Shown here: piece by piece, positions 1 to 9,357 of the stretch
Layout of the letters: every line of letters starts with the position of its first letter
Position numbering within the stretch: position 1 is the stretch's first letter
NCBI RefSeq assembly: GCF_029633825.1
Contig: NZ_CP090640.1
Location: 2,232,001 to 2,296,000 of the forward strand
DNA: 64,000 nucleotides
Direction of reading: 5' to 3'
From: Burkholderia contaminans
GTDB taxonomy: Bacteria; Pseudomonadota; Gammaproteobacteria; Burkholderiales; Burkholderiaceae
The notes under the pieces: generated by a model
The model's input: the letters and a program-made list of their open reading frames with translations, nothing else
Database searches by the model: none
Told to the model about the DNA's origin: nothing
Program-made: the position numbers and the translations under genes

Positions 1-1
1 C

Positions 2-424
2 GGGCTGATGGGCAAGCTCGGTGTCGATCGGCGCCTGCATACGTCGGGCGAAAACAAGGGCTTCTACGACCCGTTCTCGCCGGAAACGCCGAAGATGGAC
101 GCGCACGCGCAGGCATTGCTCGACCAGGTGCACGCGCAGTTCATCAAGGCTGTGAAGGATGGCCGCGGCAAGCGGCTGCACGAGACGCCCGACATGTTCT
201 CGGGCCTGTTCTGGACCGGCGAGAAGAGCGTCGAGCTCGGGCTTGCGGACGGTTACGGTACGACCGACACGGTCGCGCGCGACGTGCTGAAGGCGCCGGA
301 TCTCGTCGACTACACGGTGAAGGAAAGCCTGACGAACCGCGTTGCGCGCAAGTTCGGCGCGGCCGTCGGCGGCGCCGCGATGAAGGCGCTGACGACCGGC
401 GGCGCGTCGGTCAGCCTGCGCTGA
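2..424 (+). CDS. S49 family (SppA-like) peptidase, C-terminal part; start lies outside the window
   Basis: Partial gene: the frame is open at the left edge and about 140 C-terminal residues are visible. The stretch beginning LMGKLGVDRR and continuing TSGENKGFYDPFSPE matches the conserved C-terminal half of inner-membrane S49 peptidases (SppA/SohB type), which degrade membrane-embedded remnants such as signal peptides. The catalytic Lys and Ser parts are upstream and not visible. The FWTGEKSVELGLADGYG segment is the usual tail of the S49 fold. Convergent with the methyltransferase gene that ends at 482. Confidence 0.85.
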   Translation, partial: GLMGKLGVDRRLHTSGENKGFYDPFSPETPKMDAHAQALLDQVHAQFIKAVKDGRGKRLHETPDMFSGLFWTGEKSVELGLADGYGTTDTVARDVLKAPDLVDYTVKESLTNRVARKFGAAVGGAAMKALTTGGASVSLR

Positions 425-433
425 CCGGAGGCG

Positions 434-454
434 GGCGGGCCGGAATGGCCCGCC
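434..454. terminator. GC-rich hairpin between convergent genes
   Basis: An 8-bp perfect stem (GGCGGGCC / GGCCCGCC) with a 5-nt loop lies between two convergent stops. There is no T tract, so intrinsic termination is uncertain. Confidence 0.35.
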
Positions 455-481
455 GTTCGCCTGGCGGATCGCCTGCCGCGT

Positions 482-1204
482 TCAGTTCGCCAGCAGCAGG
501 AAGATGGCAGGGCGCTTGTGCAGATTCGGCGCAGGCGCCTTTTTCCAGTCCGTGACGGTCCGGCTCGCGATCGTCTCCGTCGCGAGGGTCAGGTCGGCTG
601 CGACGCAGATCTGCGTCGACGGCGCGCAGGTCGCGACGAGCGTGTCGAGCATCGCCTGATTCCGGTACGGCGTTTCGATGAAGATCTGCGTCTGGCGGGC
701 CTTGCGTGACAGTTGCTCGAGTTCGCGCAGGCGTTTCGCTCGTGCCGCCGCGTCGACCGGCAGGTAGCCGTTGAACGCGAAGCTCTGGCCGTTCAGGCCC
801 GATGCCATCAGTGCGAGCAGGATCGAACTCGGTCCGACCAGCGGTACGACTTTCACGCCGCGCTCGTGCGCGCGGCGCACCAGCATGGCGCCGGGATCGG
901 CGACGGCCGGGCAGCCGGCTTCGGACACGAGGCCGGCGTCCGCGCCGGCCAGCACGGGCGCGAGCAGCCGGTCGATGGCGCCGGCCGGCGTGTTGACGTT
1001 CAGTTCGCTGATCTCGATTTCCTGGATCGGGCGTGTGGTGCCGATCTTCTTCAGAAACGCACGCGTCGTCTTCGCGTTCTCGCCGATGTAATAACCGAGC
1101 GTGCCGGCGCGCGCCTGCACGGCCGCGGGCAGGACGGCCGCGAGCATCGATTCGTCGCCTTCGCCGAGCGTGTTCGGGACGAGGTAAAGCGTGCCGGCGG
1201 TCAT
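482..1204 (-). CDS. SAM-dependent methyltransferase of the tetrapyrrole methylase/RsmI-like superfamily
   Basis: 240 residues. The N-terminal [12 protein letters not shown], the segment [14 protein letters not shown] and the later [18 protein letters not shown] are the hallmark glycine-rich motifs of the tetrapyrrole (corrin/porphyrin) methylase fold shared with RsmI (16S rRNA C1402 2'-O-methyltransferase). It is shorter than typical RsmI (about 285 aa) and its N-terminal motif differs from YraL, so it may be an RsmI paralogue with another RNA or small-molecule substrate. It is translationally coupled to maf: the maf stop overlaps this ATG (ATGA at 1204-1201). Confidence 0.8.
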   Translation of the reverse strand: MTAGTLYLVPNTLGEGDESMLAAVLPAAVQARAGTLGYYIGENAKTTRAFLKKIGTTRPIQEIEISELNVNTPAGAIDRLLAPVLAGADAGLVSEAGCPAVADPGAMLVRRAHERGVKVVPLVGPSSILLALMASGLNGQSFAFNGYLPVDAAARAKRLRELEQLSRKARQTQIFIETPYRNQAMLDTLVATCAPSTQICVAADLTLATETIASRTVTDWKKAPAPNLHKRPAIFLLLAN

Positions 1205-1833
1205 GCGCGGTCTCCACGGGTGGTTGCAAACAATGGATAGTCGGCGGCGCGCAGCATGCGCGTGAGCGCGATCAGCGGCAGGCCGACGAGCGCGGTCGGA
1301 TCGTTCGAGTCGATCGCGTCGAGCAGTGCGATGCCGAGCCCTTCGGACTTCGCGCTGCCGGCGACGTCGTACGGCGTTTCGGCGCGCAGGTACGCGTCGA
1401 GTTCGGCCTCGGGCAGCGAGCGGAAACGCACGCGCGTGACGATGTCCTCGACCTGCGCTTCACCCGTCCGGCTGTCGTACAGGCACAGCGCGCTGTGGAA
1501 TTCGACTTCGCGGCCCTGCATCGACACGAGTTGCGCGAGCGCGCGCTCATGGGTGCCGGGCTTGCCGATCTGGAGCCCGTCGAAGGTCGCGACCTGGTCC
1601 GACCCGATCACGAGCACGCCGTCCGGTGCGTCGATGGTGGCGGCGACGGCGCGCGCTTTCGCGCCGGCGAGCCGCAGGGCGGTCGCGGCCGGCGTTTCGC
1701 CGTCGTGCGGGGTTTCGTCGAGGTCGGGCGACACGACGTCGAAGGGGACGCCGAGGCGCTCGAGGAGCGCGCGGCGGTAGCGTGAACTGGAGGCAAGAAT
1801 CAGCCGCGGTGGGCGGCAAGCGGTATCCGGCAT
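1201..1833 (-). CDS. maf: Maf-like nucleoside triphosphate pyrophosphatase
   Basis: 210 residues from the ATG at 1833; the longer frame upstream has no family similarity, and the protein proper starts just before [18 protein letters not shown], the Maf signature. [12 protein letters not shown], the acidic [22 protein letters not shown] and [13 protein letters not shown] are the conserved active-site blocks. Family role: hydrolysis of non-canonical or modified NTPs (house-cleaning; YceF-type act on m7GTP). The tail overlaps the methyltransferase start by 4 nt, so the two are one transcript. Divergent from yceD-rpmF-plsX, next to which Maf genes commonly sit. Confidence 0.93.
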   Translation of the reverse strand: MPDTACRPPRLILASSSRYRRALLERLGVPFDVVSPDLDETPHDGETPAATALRLAGAKARAVAATIDAPDGVLVIGSDQVATFDGLQIGKPGTHERALAQLVSMQGREVEFHSALCLYDSRTGEAQVEDIVTRVRFRSLPEAELDAYLRAETPYDVAGSAKSEGLGIALLDAIDSNDPTALVGLPLIALTRMLRAADYPLFATTRGDRA

Positions 1834-1896
1834 GGTCGGTTGGATCGGTGAGTCGTCGGGTGTTGTGCGGCGTTGCGCGGACGCAAGCTTAAGTGA

Positions 1897-1925
1897 TTGA
1901 CCGCAAAAGGTAAAACAGGTATGCT
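1897..1925 (+). promoter_or_regulatory. Candidate sigma-70 promoter for yceD-rpmF-fab genes
   Basis: TTGACC (1897-1902), 17-nt spacer, TATGCT (1920-1925), about 140 nt upstream of the yceD start in the maf/yceD divergent region. Good hexamers and ideal spacing; not experimentally supported. Confidence 0.55.
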
Positions 1926-2063
1926 TTCCCGCTTTTCGTCGGCAGGCTTCCGTTGTGGTGGCGCCTGTCGGGTCTTCGGAAGTAAAGTACGTCATCCGCG
2001 GATGAGCCGTACGCGAGCGGTACCAAGCCGGATCCGCAAGTCAGCCTGTAGGCAGGAGCGCAC

Positions 2064-2699
2064 ATGAACACTTCTTCTGGCAAACCGGCTGCGGCGCTTG
2101 ATCCGCATGCGATCGACCTGTTCGAGTTCGCCCGCAGCGGGCGGCAGGCAGCAGGTGCGGTGCGCCTCTCGCAACTGCCGCGCATGTTAAACGAAGTGCC
2201 TGCGGACGCGCCAGATCGCGACACGGTCTTCACATGGCAGGCGGAAGGGTTCACCCAGAAGGAGTTGCAGGACGACGGCGCCGATGGGCAGCAGCCGTAT
2301 CTGCGCCTTGCGGTGCACGGCCAGGCGTGGCTCACGTGCCAGCGCTGCATGACCCCGTACGACCAGACGTTCGACGTCGACATGACGTACCGGGTCGTCG
2401 CGACCGAAGAAGAAGCTGAAGAATTTCCGCTCGACGACGATGAAGCCGATGTGATCGTGGGCTCACGCCAGTTCGATCTCGTCGACTTGATCGAAGAGGA
2501 ATTGCTGCTTTCGTTGCCGCTCGTGCCCAAGCACGAGGTTTGCCCGGCAGTTCACGAAAGCCTCGTGTCGGGTGCGAGCGGTCCTGTGGAAGAGGCGGAC
2601 GAAGAGTCCGGCGAAACCGCGGACGAAGGCAAACGGCCGAATCCGTTCGCAGCGCTGGAAGCGCTGAAGAAGGACGGTGACGGCACCAAGAAACACTAA
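2064..2699 (+). CDS. YceD/DUF177 family protein (large-subunit rRNA accumulation factor)
   Basis: 211 residues. Matches the DUF177/YceD family, whose genes lie directly upstream of rpmF. Visible signature: LAVHGQAWLTCQRCM with a Cys-x-x-Cys (CQRC), then VDMTYRVVATEEEAEE and QFDLVDLIEEELLLSLPLVPKHE. The C-terminal part is acidic and low in complexity, ending KHEVC..KKDGDGTKKH. In E. coli YceD is linked to 23S rRNA accumulation. The function here is inferred from family and position. Confidence 0.9.
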   Translation: MNTSSGKPAAALDPHAIDLFEFARSGRQAAGAVRLSQLPRMLNEVPADAPDRDTVFTWQAEGFTQKELQDDGADGQQPYLRLAVHGQAWLTCQRCMTPYDQTFDVDMTYRVVATEEEAEEFPLDDDEADVIVGSRQFDLVDLIEEELLLSLPLVPKHEVCPAVHESLVSGASGPVEEADEESGETADEGKRPNPFAALEALKKDGDGTKKH

Positions 2700-2743
2700 G
2701 CAGTTGTGGCGCGGGAAGGCGTAAAGGCTTTGGGCCAGGGTAG

Positions 2744-2772
2744 TTAAGCGCCGGATCGGGCTGTGTTAGAAT
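2744..2772 (+). promoter_or_regulatory. Candidate rpmF promoter (extended -10)
   Basis: TTAAGC (2744-2749), 17-nt spacer, TAGAAT (2767-2772) with a TG dinucleotide one base upstream of the -10. It would give a roughly 20-nt leader containing the TTAGGAG ribosome-binding site of rpmF, allowing rpmF to be expressed above the level of the yceD transcript. Confidence 0.5.
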
Positions 2773-2797
2773 CCGGAAAATTATTTAGGAGTTAGTC

Positions 2798-2977
2798 ATG
2801 GCAGTCCAGCAAAACAAGAAGTCGCCGTCGAAGCGCGGCATGCATCGTTCGCACGATTTCCTGACGGCAGCGCCGCTGGCAGTCGAGCCGAGCACGGGTG
2901 AAGTGCACCTGCGTCACCACGTCAGCCCGAACGGCTACTACCGCGGCAAGAAAGTCGTCAAGACGAAGAACGACTAA
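2798..2977 (+). CDS. rpmF: 50S ribosomal protein L32
   Basis: 59 residues beginning [20 protein letters not shown], the L32 signature, and ending in a lysine-rich tail. The length equals the family norm. A strong AGGAG ribosome-binding site lies 8-9 nt upstream. L32 lacks the zinc-binding cysteines seen in some other bacteria, as is usual for the C-minus form. It sits between yceD and plsX, the classic arrangement that links ribosome and lipid synthesis genes. Confidence 0.98.
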
Positions 2978-3053
2978 GCGTCAAGTCACGCGTTGCGCGC
3001 TACGCTTGCCGTTCGCGTGACAACTGGTTCGCTTGACACTTTCCTGGCTCAAC

Positions 3054-3083
3054 AAAAAGGCGGCATTCAACTGCCGCTTTTTT
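3054..3083 (+). terminator. Intrinsic terminator or attenuator after rpmF
   Basis: Six-base stem GCGGCA/TGCCGC with a 6-nt loop, flanked by A5 on the left and T6 on the right, 24 nt before plsX. Its position implies partial readthrough, setting a high rpmF to plsX ratio. Confidence 0.75.
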
Positions 3084-3106
3084 GTGCCTGAAATTCGTCG
3101 CATTCC

Positions 3107-4213
3107 ATGACCGTAAAGCTCACAATCGATTGCATGGGAGGCGACCACGGCCCGTCCGTGACCGTTCCCGCGGCAGTCAAGTTCGTCCGCGCGCATCCCG
3201 ATGCGCACCTGATGCTCGTCGGCATCGAAAGCGCGATCCGCGCTCAGCTGAAAAAGCTGAAAGCCCTCGACGATCCCGCGCTGACCATCGTTCCCGCCAC
3301 CGAAGTCGTGGCGATGGACGACCCGGTCGAAGTGGCGCTGCGCAAGAAGAAGGATTCTTCGATGCGCGTCGCACTCAACCACGTCAAGGAAGGCGCGGCG
3401 CAGGCCTGCATCTCCGCCGGCAACACCGGCGCGCTGATGGCTGTTTCCCGTTACGTACTCAAGACGCTGCCCGGCATCGAGCGGCCCGCGATCGCGTTCG
3501 CACTGCCGAACCCGACCGGCTATACGATGATGCTGGACCTCGGCGCGAACGTCGACTGCGAACCGCAGCACCTGCTGCAGTTCGCGGAAATGGGGCACGC
3601 GCTCGTGGCGGCGCTCGAAGGCAAGGAGCGTCCGACGATCGGCCTGCTGAACATCGGCGAAGAGGTGATCAAGGGCAACGAGACGATCAAGCGCGCAGGC
3701 GAACTGCTGCGCGCCAGCACGCTCAATTTCCGCGGCAACGTCGAAGGCAACGACATCTACAAGGGCACGGTCGACGTGATCGTGTGCGACGGCTTCGTCG
3801 GCAACGTCGCGCTGAAGACGTCCGAGGGGCTCGCACAGATGCTGTCGGACATCATCCGTGAGGAGTTCGGCCGTTCGCTGATGTCGAAGCTGATGGCGCT
3901 GCTCGCGCTACCCGTCCTGATGCGGTTCAAGAAGCGCGTCGACCACCGCCAGTACAATGGCGCGGCGCTGCTGGGGCTGAAAAGCCTCGTGATCAAGAGC
4001 CACGGTTCGGCCGATGCCTACGCGTTTGAGTGGGCGATCAAACGCGGGTATGATGCCGTCAAAAACGGCGTGCTGGAGCGCCTCGCGCGCGCGATGGCGG
4101 ATAATTCAGTGTCGCTCGGCGAAGGCGAACACGACGCGGGCGGTGCGGGCCATGCAAGCCCTGCCGCAGGCCATCACGCCGAACCTTCCGCTGCGCAATC
4201 CTCTAAAGCATAA
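3107..4213 (+). CDS. plsX: Phosphate acyltransferase PlsX
   Basis: 368 residues. Converts acyl-ACP and phosphate to acyl-phosphate, the first step of the PlsX/PlsY route to phosphatidic acid. The N-terminus [20 protein letters not shown] is the family signature; [39 protein letters not shown] and [19 protein letters not shown] are further conserved blocks. The last about 35 residues are a His/Ala-rich tail beyond the usual length (about 340). The stop is immediately followed by the fabH ATG. Confidence 0.98.
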   Translation: MTVKLTIDCMGGDHGPSVTVPAAVKFVRAHPDAHLMLVGIESAIRAQLKKLKALDDPALTIVPATEVVAMDDPVEVALRKKKDSSMRVALNHVKEGAAQACISAGNTGALMAVSRYVLKTLPGIERPAIAFALPNPTGYTMMLDLGANVDCEPQHLLQFAEMGHALVAALEGKERPTIGLLNIGEEVIKGNETIKRAGELLRASTLNFRGNVEGNDIYKGTVDVIVCDGFVGNVALKTSEGLAQMLSDIIREEFGRSLMSKLMALLALPVLMRFKKRVDHRQYNGAALLGLKSLVIKSHGSADAYAFEWAIKRGYDAVKNGVLERLARAMADNSVSLGEGEHDAGGAGHASPAAGHHAEPSAAQSSKA

Positions 4214-5203
4214 ATGGCCCAATCGACTCTCTATTCCCGCGTGCTCGGCACGGGCAGCTACCTGCCGCCTGACCGCGTCACGAACCAGCAGTTGACCGAT
4301 CGTCTTGCGAAGGAAGGCATCGAGACGAGCGATGAATGGATCGTTGCGCGCACGGGTATCCATGCGCGCCATTTCGCCGCACCGGACGTCACGACCAGCG
4401 ACCTCGCGCTCGAGGCGTCGCGTCGCGCGATCGAAGCCGCCGGCATCGATCCGCAGTCGATCGACCTGATCATCGTCGCGACTTCGACCCCCGATTTCGT
4501 GTTCCCGAGCACCGCGTGCCTGTTGCAGAACAAGCTCGGCATCAAGAACGGCGGCGCGGCATTCGACGTGCAGGCCGTGTGTTCGGGCTTCGCGTACGCG
4601 GTGGCGACGGCCGACAGCTTCATCCGCAGCGGTCAGCACCGCACGGCGCTCGTCGTCGGTGCTGAGACGTTCTCGCGCATTCTCGATTTCAAGGACCGCA
4701 CGACCTGCGTGCTGTTCGGTGACGGCGCGGGTGCCGTGATCCTGTCCGCATCGGAAGAGCCGGGCGTGCTCGGCAGCGCGCTGCATGCGGACGGCAGCTA
4801 TTCGAACATCCTCTGCACGCCGGGCAACGTCAATCGCGGCGTGATCGAGGGCAGCGCGTTCCTGCACATGGACGGGCAGGCCGTGTTCAAGCTCGCGGTC
4901 AACGTGCTCGAAAAGGTTGCGATCGAGGCGCTCGCGAAGGCGAATCTCGCGCCCGAGCAGATCGACTGGCTGATTCCGCACCAGGCCAACATTCGCATCA
5001 TGACCAGCACCTGCCGCAAGCTCGGCCTGCCGCAGGAGCGCATGGTCGTGACGGTCGACCAGCACGGCAACACGTCGGCTGCGTCGATCCCGCTGGCGCT
5101 CGACGCCGCGGTGCGCGACGGTCGTATCCAGCGCGGCCAGCACGTGCTGATCGAAGGCGTCGGCGGCGGCTTCACCTGGGGCGCGTCGGTCTTCCGCTAC
5201 TGA
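4214..5203 (+). CDS. fabH: 3-oxoacyl-ACP synthase III (KAS III)
   Basis: 329 residues. Condenses acetyl-CoA with malonyl-ACP to start fatty acid synthesis. The catalytic Cys is at position 123 in [12 protein letters not shown]; His and Asn are seen in [10 protein letters not shown] and [24 protein letters not shown] and [10 protein letters not shown] are typical N-terminal motifs. It starts directly after the plsX stop, so translation is probably coupled. The length is that of the family. Confidence 0.98.
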   Translation: MAQSTLYSRVLGTGSYLPPDRVTNQQLTDRLAKEGIETSDEWIVARTGIHARHFAAPDVTTSDLALEASRRAIEAAGIDPQSIDLIIVATSTPDFVFPSTACLLQNKLGIKNGGAAFDVQAVCSGFAYAVATADSFIRSGQHRTALVVGAETFSRILDFKDRTTCVLFGDGAGAVILSASEEPGVLGSALHADGSYSNILCTPGNVNRGVIEGSAFLHMDGQAVFKLAVNVLEKVAIEALAKANLAPEQIDWLIPHQANIRIMTSTCRKLGLPQERMVVTVDQHGNTSAASIPLALDAAVRDGRIQRGQHVLIEGVGGGFTWGASVFRY

Positions 5204-5286
5204 TCCGCGGCGCGCGACTGCTGCGCGCGGATCCCATCGGCGCGCCATTCGCGCGCGCCGTCCGAATCGATTCAATTGGGGACGAT

Positions 5287-6219
5287 ATGAAATTTGCATT
5301 CGTATTTCCGGGGCAGGGCTCGCAGGCGGTCGGCATGCTCAATGCATTCGCCGATCTGGCCGTCGTGCGCGAGACGCTCCAGGAAGCGTCCGATGCACTC
5401 AATCAGGATCTCGGCAAGCTGATCGCCGAAGGCCCGGCCGAAGAGCTGAACCTCACCACCAACACGCAGCCCGTGATGCTGACCGCAGCGTATGCGTGCT
5501 ATCGCGCGTGGCAGCAGGCAGGCGGCCCGGCGCCGGCGATCGTCGCCGGCCACAGCCTCGGTGAATACACGGCGCTCGTCGCTGCAGGCGCGCTCGCGTT
5601 CAAGGACGCGGTGCCGCTCGTGCGCTTCCGTGCGCAGGCGATGCAGACGGCCGTGCCGGTCGGCCAGGGCGGCATGGCCGCGATCCTGGGCCTCGACGAC
5701 GACACGGTGCGCGCGGTCTGCGCCGAAGCCGCGGAAGCGGGCGTCGTCGAAGCGGTAAACTTCAATGCACCCGCACAGGTCGTTATCGCAGGCAACAAGG
5801 CCGCAGTCGAAAAGGCCTGCGAGATCGCGAAGGCGAAGGGCGCGAAGCGCGCACTGCCGCTGCCGGTGTCGGCGCCGTTCCATTCGTCGCTGCTCAAGCC
5901 GGCGTCGGACCAGTTGCGCGACTATCTTGCGAACGTCGACGTCAAGGCGCCGCAGATTCCGGTCGTCAACAACATCGACGTCGCCGTGGTCAGCGATCCG
6001 GCTGCGATCAAGGATGCGCTGGTGCGCCAGGCCGCGGGCCCGGTGCGCTGGGTCGAGTGCGTGCAGCACATCGCGGGCACGGGCGTCACGCACGTGATCG
6101 AATGTGGTCCGGGCAAGGTGCTCACCGGCCTGACGAAGCGCATCGACGGCAACCTGACGGGCGCGTCGGTATTCGATCCGGCTTCGCTCGACGAAGCACT
6201 CAAGCTGGTGACCGCCTGA
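5287..6219 (+). CDS. fabD: Malonyl-CoA:ACP transacylase
   Basis: 310 residues. Transfers malonyl from CoA to ACP. FAFVFPGQGSQAVGM at the N-terminus, nucleophile Ser90 in AGHSLGEYTALV, the partner His in VSAPFHSSLLKPA, and Gln in the PGQGSQ loop are all present. Member of the fabHDG-acpP-fabF cluster; the spacer to fabH is 83 nt and to fabG 36 nt. Confidence 0.98.
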   Translation: MKFAFVFPGQGSQAVGMLNAFADLAVVRETLQEASDALNQDLGKLIAEGPAEELNLTTNTQPVMLTAAYACYRAWQQAGGPAPAIVAGHSLGEYTALVAAGALAFKDAVPLVRFRAQAMQTAVPVGQGGMAAILGLDDDTVRAVCAEAAEAGVVEAVNFNAPAQVVIAGNKAAVEKACEIAKAKGAKRALPLPVSAPFHSSLLKPASDQLRDYLANVDVKAPQIPVVNNIDVAVVSDPAAIKDALVRQAAGPVRWVECVQHIAGTGVTHVIECGPGKVLTGLTKRIDGNLTGASVFDPASLDEALKLVTA

Positions 6220-6255
6220 CGCGGCGCCTTTTCTCAAGAGACGGATATTCGATTC

Positions 6256-7005
6256 ATGGACAAGACTCTCGATAAACAGGTTGCGATCGTCACGGGCGCA
6301 TCGCGCGGCATCGGCCGCTCGATCGCGCTCGAGCTCGCGCGCCTGGGTGCGACGGTGATCGGCACGGCGACGAGCGAATCGGGCGCCGCTGCGATTACCG
6401 CAGCGTTCGCGGAAGCGGGCGTCACGGGCCGCGGCGCGGTGCTGAACGTCAACGACGCGGCAGCCGCCGAGGCGCTGATCGACGCGACCGTGAAGGAATT
6501 CGGCGCGCTGAACGTGCTCGTCAACAACGCGGGCATCACGCAGGACCAGCTCGCGATGCGCATGAAGGACGAGGACTGGGACGCGGTGATCGACACCAAC
6601 CTGAAGTCGGTGTTCCGCCTGTCGCGCGCGGTGCTGCGCCCGATGATGAAGGCGCGTGGCGGCCGCATCATCAACATCACGTCGGTGGTCGGCTCGGCCG
6701 GCAACCCGGGCCAGGTCAACTACGCGGCCGCCAAGGCCGGCGTGGCGGGCATGACGCGTGCGCTTGCGCGTGAAATCGGCAGCCGCGGCATCACCGTGAA
6801 CTGCGTGGCGCCGGGCTTCATCGACACCGACATGACGAAGACGCTGCCGGAAGAACAGCAGGCCGCGCTCAAGACCCAGATTCCGCTCGGCCGCCTCGGC
6901 AGCCCGGAAGACATCGCCCATGCCGTCGCGTTCCTCGCATCGCCGCAAGCCGGTTACATCACCGGTACGACGCTGCACGTGAACGGCGGCATGTACATGT
7001 CGTAA
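6256..7005 (+). CDS. fabG: 3-oxoacyl-ACP reductase
   Basis: 249 residues; NADPH-dependent reduction of 3-oxoacyl-ACP. Classical short-chain dehydrogenase: the nucleotide-binding TGASRGIGRSIA, NNAGITQDQL, catalytic Ser in ITSVVGSAGN and the Tyr-x3-Lys in VNYAAAKAG, then CVAPGFIDTDMT. The length equals FabG. The fab context excludes the many other SDR functions. Confidence 0.97.
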   Translation: MDKTLDKQVAIVTGASRGIGRSIALELARLGATVIGTATSESGAAAITAAFAEAGVTGRGAVLNVNDAAAAEALIDATVKEFGALNVLVNNAGITQDQLAMRMKDEDWDAVIDTNLKSVFRLSRAVLRPMMKARGGRIINITSVVGSAGNPGQVNYAAAKAGVAGMTRALAREIGSRGITVNCVAPGFIDTDMTKTLPEEQQAALKTQIPLGRLGSPEDIAHAVAFLASPQAGYITGTTLHVNGGMYMS

Positions 7006-7101
7006 CGATTTTCGTTTACCATCCGCGCCGTATCCCGTTTTTCAGGCGGATCGGCGCTTGATCGACCATCAAGCCAACGCGCGTTTTGGCGTCAGCAAAC
7101 C

Positions 7102-7110
7102 TGATAAAAT
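7102..7110 (+). promoter_or_regulatory. Candidate extended -10 promoter for acpP
   Basis: TGATAAAAT is an extended -10 element 40 nt upstream of the acpP ATG; no good -35 is visible. An inverted repeat CTTGAT-N5-ATCAAG lies just upstream at 7057-7073. A separate acpP promoter fits the high level of ACP needed by cells. Confidence 0.45.
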
Positions 7111-7149
7111 GCGCGCACTTGTAAATCTGAACTTTCCCTCGGAGGGGTA

Positions 7150-7389
7150 ATGGACAACATCGAACAACGTGTCAAGAAGATCGTCGCTGAACAACTGGGC
7201 GTCGCGGAAGCCGAGATCAAGAACGAAGCTTCGTTCGTGAACGACCTGGGCGCCGACTCGCTCGACACCGTCGAACTGGTGATGGCTCTGGAAGACGAGT
7301 TCGGCATGGAAATCCCGGACGAAGAAGCAGAGAAGATCACGACCGTTCAGCAAGCGATCGACTACGCTCGCGCAAACGTCAAGGCGTAA
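7150..7389 (+). CDS. acpP: Acyl carrier protein
   Basis: 79 residues, very acidic. Ser37 in [15 protein letters not shown] is the 4'-phosphopantetheine attachment site, loaded by AcpS, whose gene is also in this window at 20372. A strong GGAGGGG ribosome-binding site precedes the ATG. Carries growing acyl chains for the neighbouring Fab enzymes and for lipid A and hopanoid-independent lipids. Confidence 0.99.
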
Positions 7390-7477
7390 CGAGCGCCTTT
7401 CGCGCTTGTCCGCCACGTCGCCGCGATCTTCGCGATTGACGCGCCATCCTGCCGGCTTCGCGCCGGACGGACTAACA

Positions 7478-7518
7478 GCCACAGGGCTCGCAGGGCTGGT
7501 TCCTGTGGCCACTGTGGC
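7478..7518 (+). terminator. Possible attenuator between acpP and fabF
   Basis: GCCACAG (7478-7484) can pair with either of two copies of CTGTGGC, at 7503-7509 or 7512-7518; the second is followed by TTTTGTTTTTG. The two mutually exclusive stems look like a terminator that reduces readthrough from the abundant acpP message into fabF. Confidence 0.5.
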
Positions 7519-7556
7519 TTTTGTTTTTGTCATCCAATAATGGAAAAGAGGTTACC

Positions 7557-8789
7557 GTGAGCCGCCGTCGTGTTGTTGTTACAGGCCTGGGGCTGATTTC
7601 GCCTGTTGGCAATAATGTTGCCGACGGCTGGGCCAATCTCGTCGCCGGCAAGTCCGGTATTGCCACCGTCACGAAGTTCGATGCGTCGAACCTCGCCTGC
7701 CATTTCGCGGGTGAAGTGAAGGGTTTCAGCGCCGAGGAGTACATCCCGGCGAAGGAAGCCCGGAACATGGATACGTTCATCCATTACGGCATCGCCGCCG
7801 GCGTCCAGGCCATCAAGGACAGCGGGCTGGAAGTGAACGAGGCCAATGCGGAACGCATCGGCGTGCTGGTCGGTTCCGGCATCGGCGGCCTGCCGATGAT
7901 CGAAGATACCCACCAGACCTACGTCGATCGCGGCGCACGCCGGATTTCGCCGTTCTTCGTGCCGGGTTCGATCATCAACATGATCTCGGGTCACCTGAGC
8001 ATCATGTTCGGGCTGAAAGGCCCGAACCTCGCGGCTGTCACGGCTTGCACGACCGGCCTGCACAGCATCGGCCTCGCAGCGCGCCTGATCCAGGCCGGCG
8101 ACGCCGACGTGATGGTCGCGGGCGGCGCCGAATCGACCGTGTCGCCGCTCGGCATCGGCGGTTTCGCGGCCGCGCGCGCGCTGTCGACTCGCAACGACGA
8201 TCCGGCCACCGCGTCGCGTCCGTGGGACAAGGACCGCGACGGCTTCGTGCTGGGCGAGGGTGCCGGCGTGATGGTGCTCGAGGAGTACGAAGCGGCGAAG
8301 GCACGCGGTGCGAAGATCTACGCGGAAGTCTCGGGCTTCGGCATGACGGGCGACGCGTACCACATGACCGCGCCGAACATGGACGGCCCGCGCCGCTGCA
8401 TGGTCGCGGCACTGCGCGACGCCGGCGTGAACCCGGACGAGGTCCAGTACCTGAACGCGCACGGCACGTCGACGCCGCTGGGCGACAAGAACGAGTCCGA
8501 CGCGGTGAAGGCGGCCTTCGGCGAGCATGCGTACAAGATCGTCGTGAACTCGACGAAGTCGATGACGGGCCACCTGCTGGGCGGCGCGGGCGGCCTCGAA
8601 TCGGTGTTCACGGTGCTGGCGCTGCACAACAACGTGTCGCCGCCGACCATCAACATCTTCAACCAGGACCCGGAGTGCGATCTCGACTACTGCGCGAATA
8701 CCGCGCGTGACATGAAGATCGACGTTGCCGTGAAGAACAACTTCGGCTTCGGCGGTACCAACGGCACGCTGGTGTTCAAGCGCGTCTGA
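7557..8789 (+). CDS. fabF: 3-oxoacyl-ACP synthase II (KAS II)
   Basis: 410 residues from the GTG at 7557, chosen because AAAAGAGG lies 5 nt upstream and because the protein begins [17 protein letters not shown] as FabF proteins do. The catalytic Cys is in [13 protein letters not shown]; the two His are in [11 protein letters not shown] and [15 protein letters not shown]. Elongates acyl-ACP, including the temperature-regulated C16:1 to C18:1 step. Last gene of the fab cluster. Confidence 0.98.
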   Translation: MSRRRVVVTGLGLISPVGNNVADGWANLVAGKSGIATVTKFDASNLACHFAGEVKGFSAEEYIPAKEARNMDTFIHYGIAAGVQAIKDSGLEVNEANAERIGVLVGSGIGGLPMIEDTHQTYVDRGARRISPFFVPGSIINMISGHLSIMFGLKGPNLAAVTACTTGLHSIGLAARLIQAGDADVMVAGGAESTVSPLGIGGFAAARALSTRNDDPATASRPWDKDRDGFVLGEGAGVMVLEEYEAAKARGAKIYAEVSGFGMTGDAYHMTAPNMDGPRRCMVAALRDAGVNPDEVQYLNAHGTSTPLGDKNESDAVKAAFGEHAYKIVVNSTKSMTGHLLGGAGGLESVFTVLALHNNVSPPTINIFNQDPECDLDYCANTARDMKIDVAVKNNFGFGGTNGTLVFKRV

Positions 8790-8801
8790 CGCCGCAATCG
8801 C

Positions 8802-9266
8802 TTGACGAGTCCATTCGATGCTCCGGCCGGGCGTCCGCAGCGCTTTGCGTTGCGGGCCTCGGCCGTGTCGTATCTCGTGCTGGCCGTGTTCGTCGCTTCG
8901 GCTACCGCGTCGGCCTACCTGTTCTGGGCGCCGCGCGCGGGCGCTACCGCCGGCGCAGGCGTGTCGGCCGTGACGGCCGCGCTGCTGGCCGTGTGTGCGG
9001 CGCGGGCCTGTGCCCGCCGGCTGCCGGCCGAGTTGCAGATCGACGCCTTCGGGGAAGTCGCGGCGTTTGGCCGCACCGGGCGCCTGCTGGCCCGCGGCCG
9101 CGTGACGGGTCATGCGCACTGGAGCAGCCTGCTGCTGGTGCTGTCGGTCGGGCAGGGCGCCCGGCGGGCCCGGCCGCTGCTGATTCCGGCCGATGCGCTC
9201 GACGCCGCATCGTTCAGCGCGCTTTCCGTGCTGGCGCGAACGGCGGGCGCGGCGGGGCGGGTTTGA
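8802..9266 (+). CDS. Small membrane protein, YgfX-like
   Basis: 154 residues from a TTG at 8802, the first start codon in the frame, 12 nt after fabF. Two hydrophobic segments (about 18-42 and 47-66) are followed by a soluble part ending RPLLIPADALDAASFSALSVLAR, which resembles the C-terminal pattern of YgfX/CptA-type membrane proteins (single-domain membrane partner of FAD assembly factor SdhE in enterics). No SdhE is adjacent here. The gene lies between fabF and rpoE. Assignment by pattern only. Confidence 0.55.
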   Translation: MTSPFDAPAGRPQRFALRASAVSYLVLAVFVASATASAYLFWAPRAGATAGAGVSAVTAALLAVCAARACARRLPAELQIDAFGEVAAFGRTGRLLARGRVTGHAHWSSLLLVLSVGQGARRARPLLIPADALDAASFSALSVLARTAGAAGRV

Positions 9267-9357
9267 CGGCGGCACGGTTACCTACCGTAACCAGCGGCCG
9301 GCGCGGGAACGCTACAATAGCGCTCCGCGTTGCATCCCTAGTTAACGGATTTGTCAG

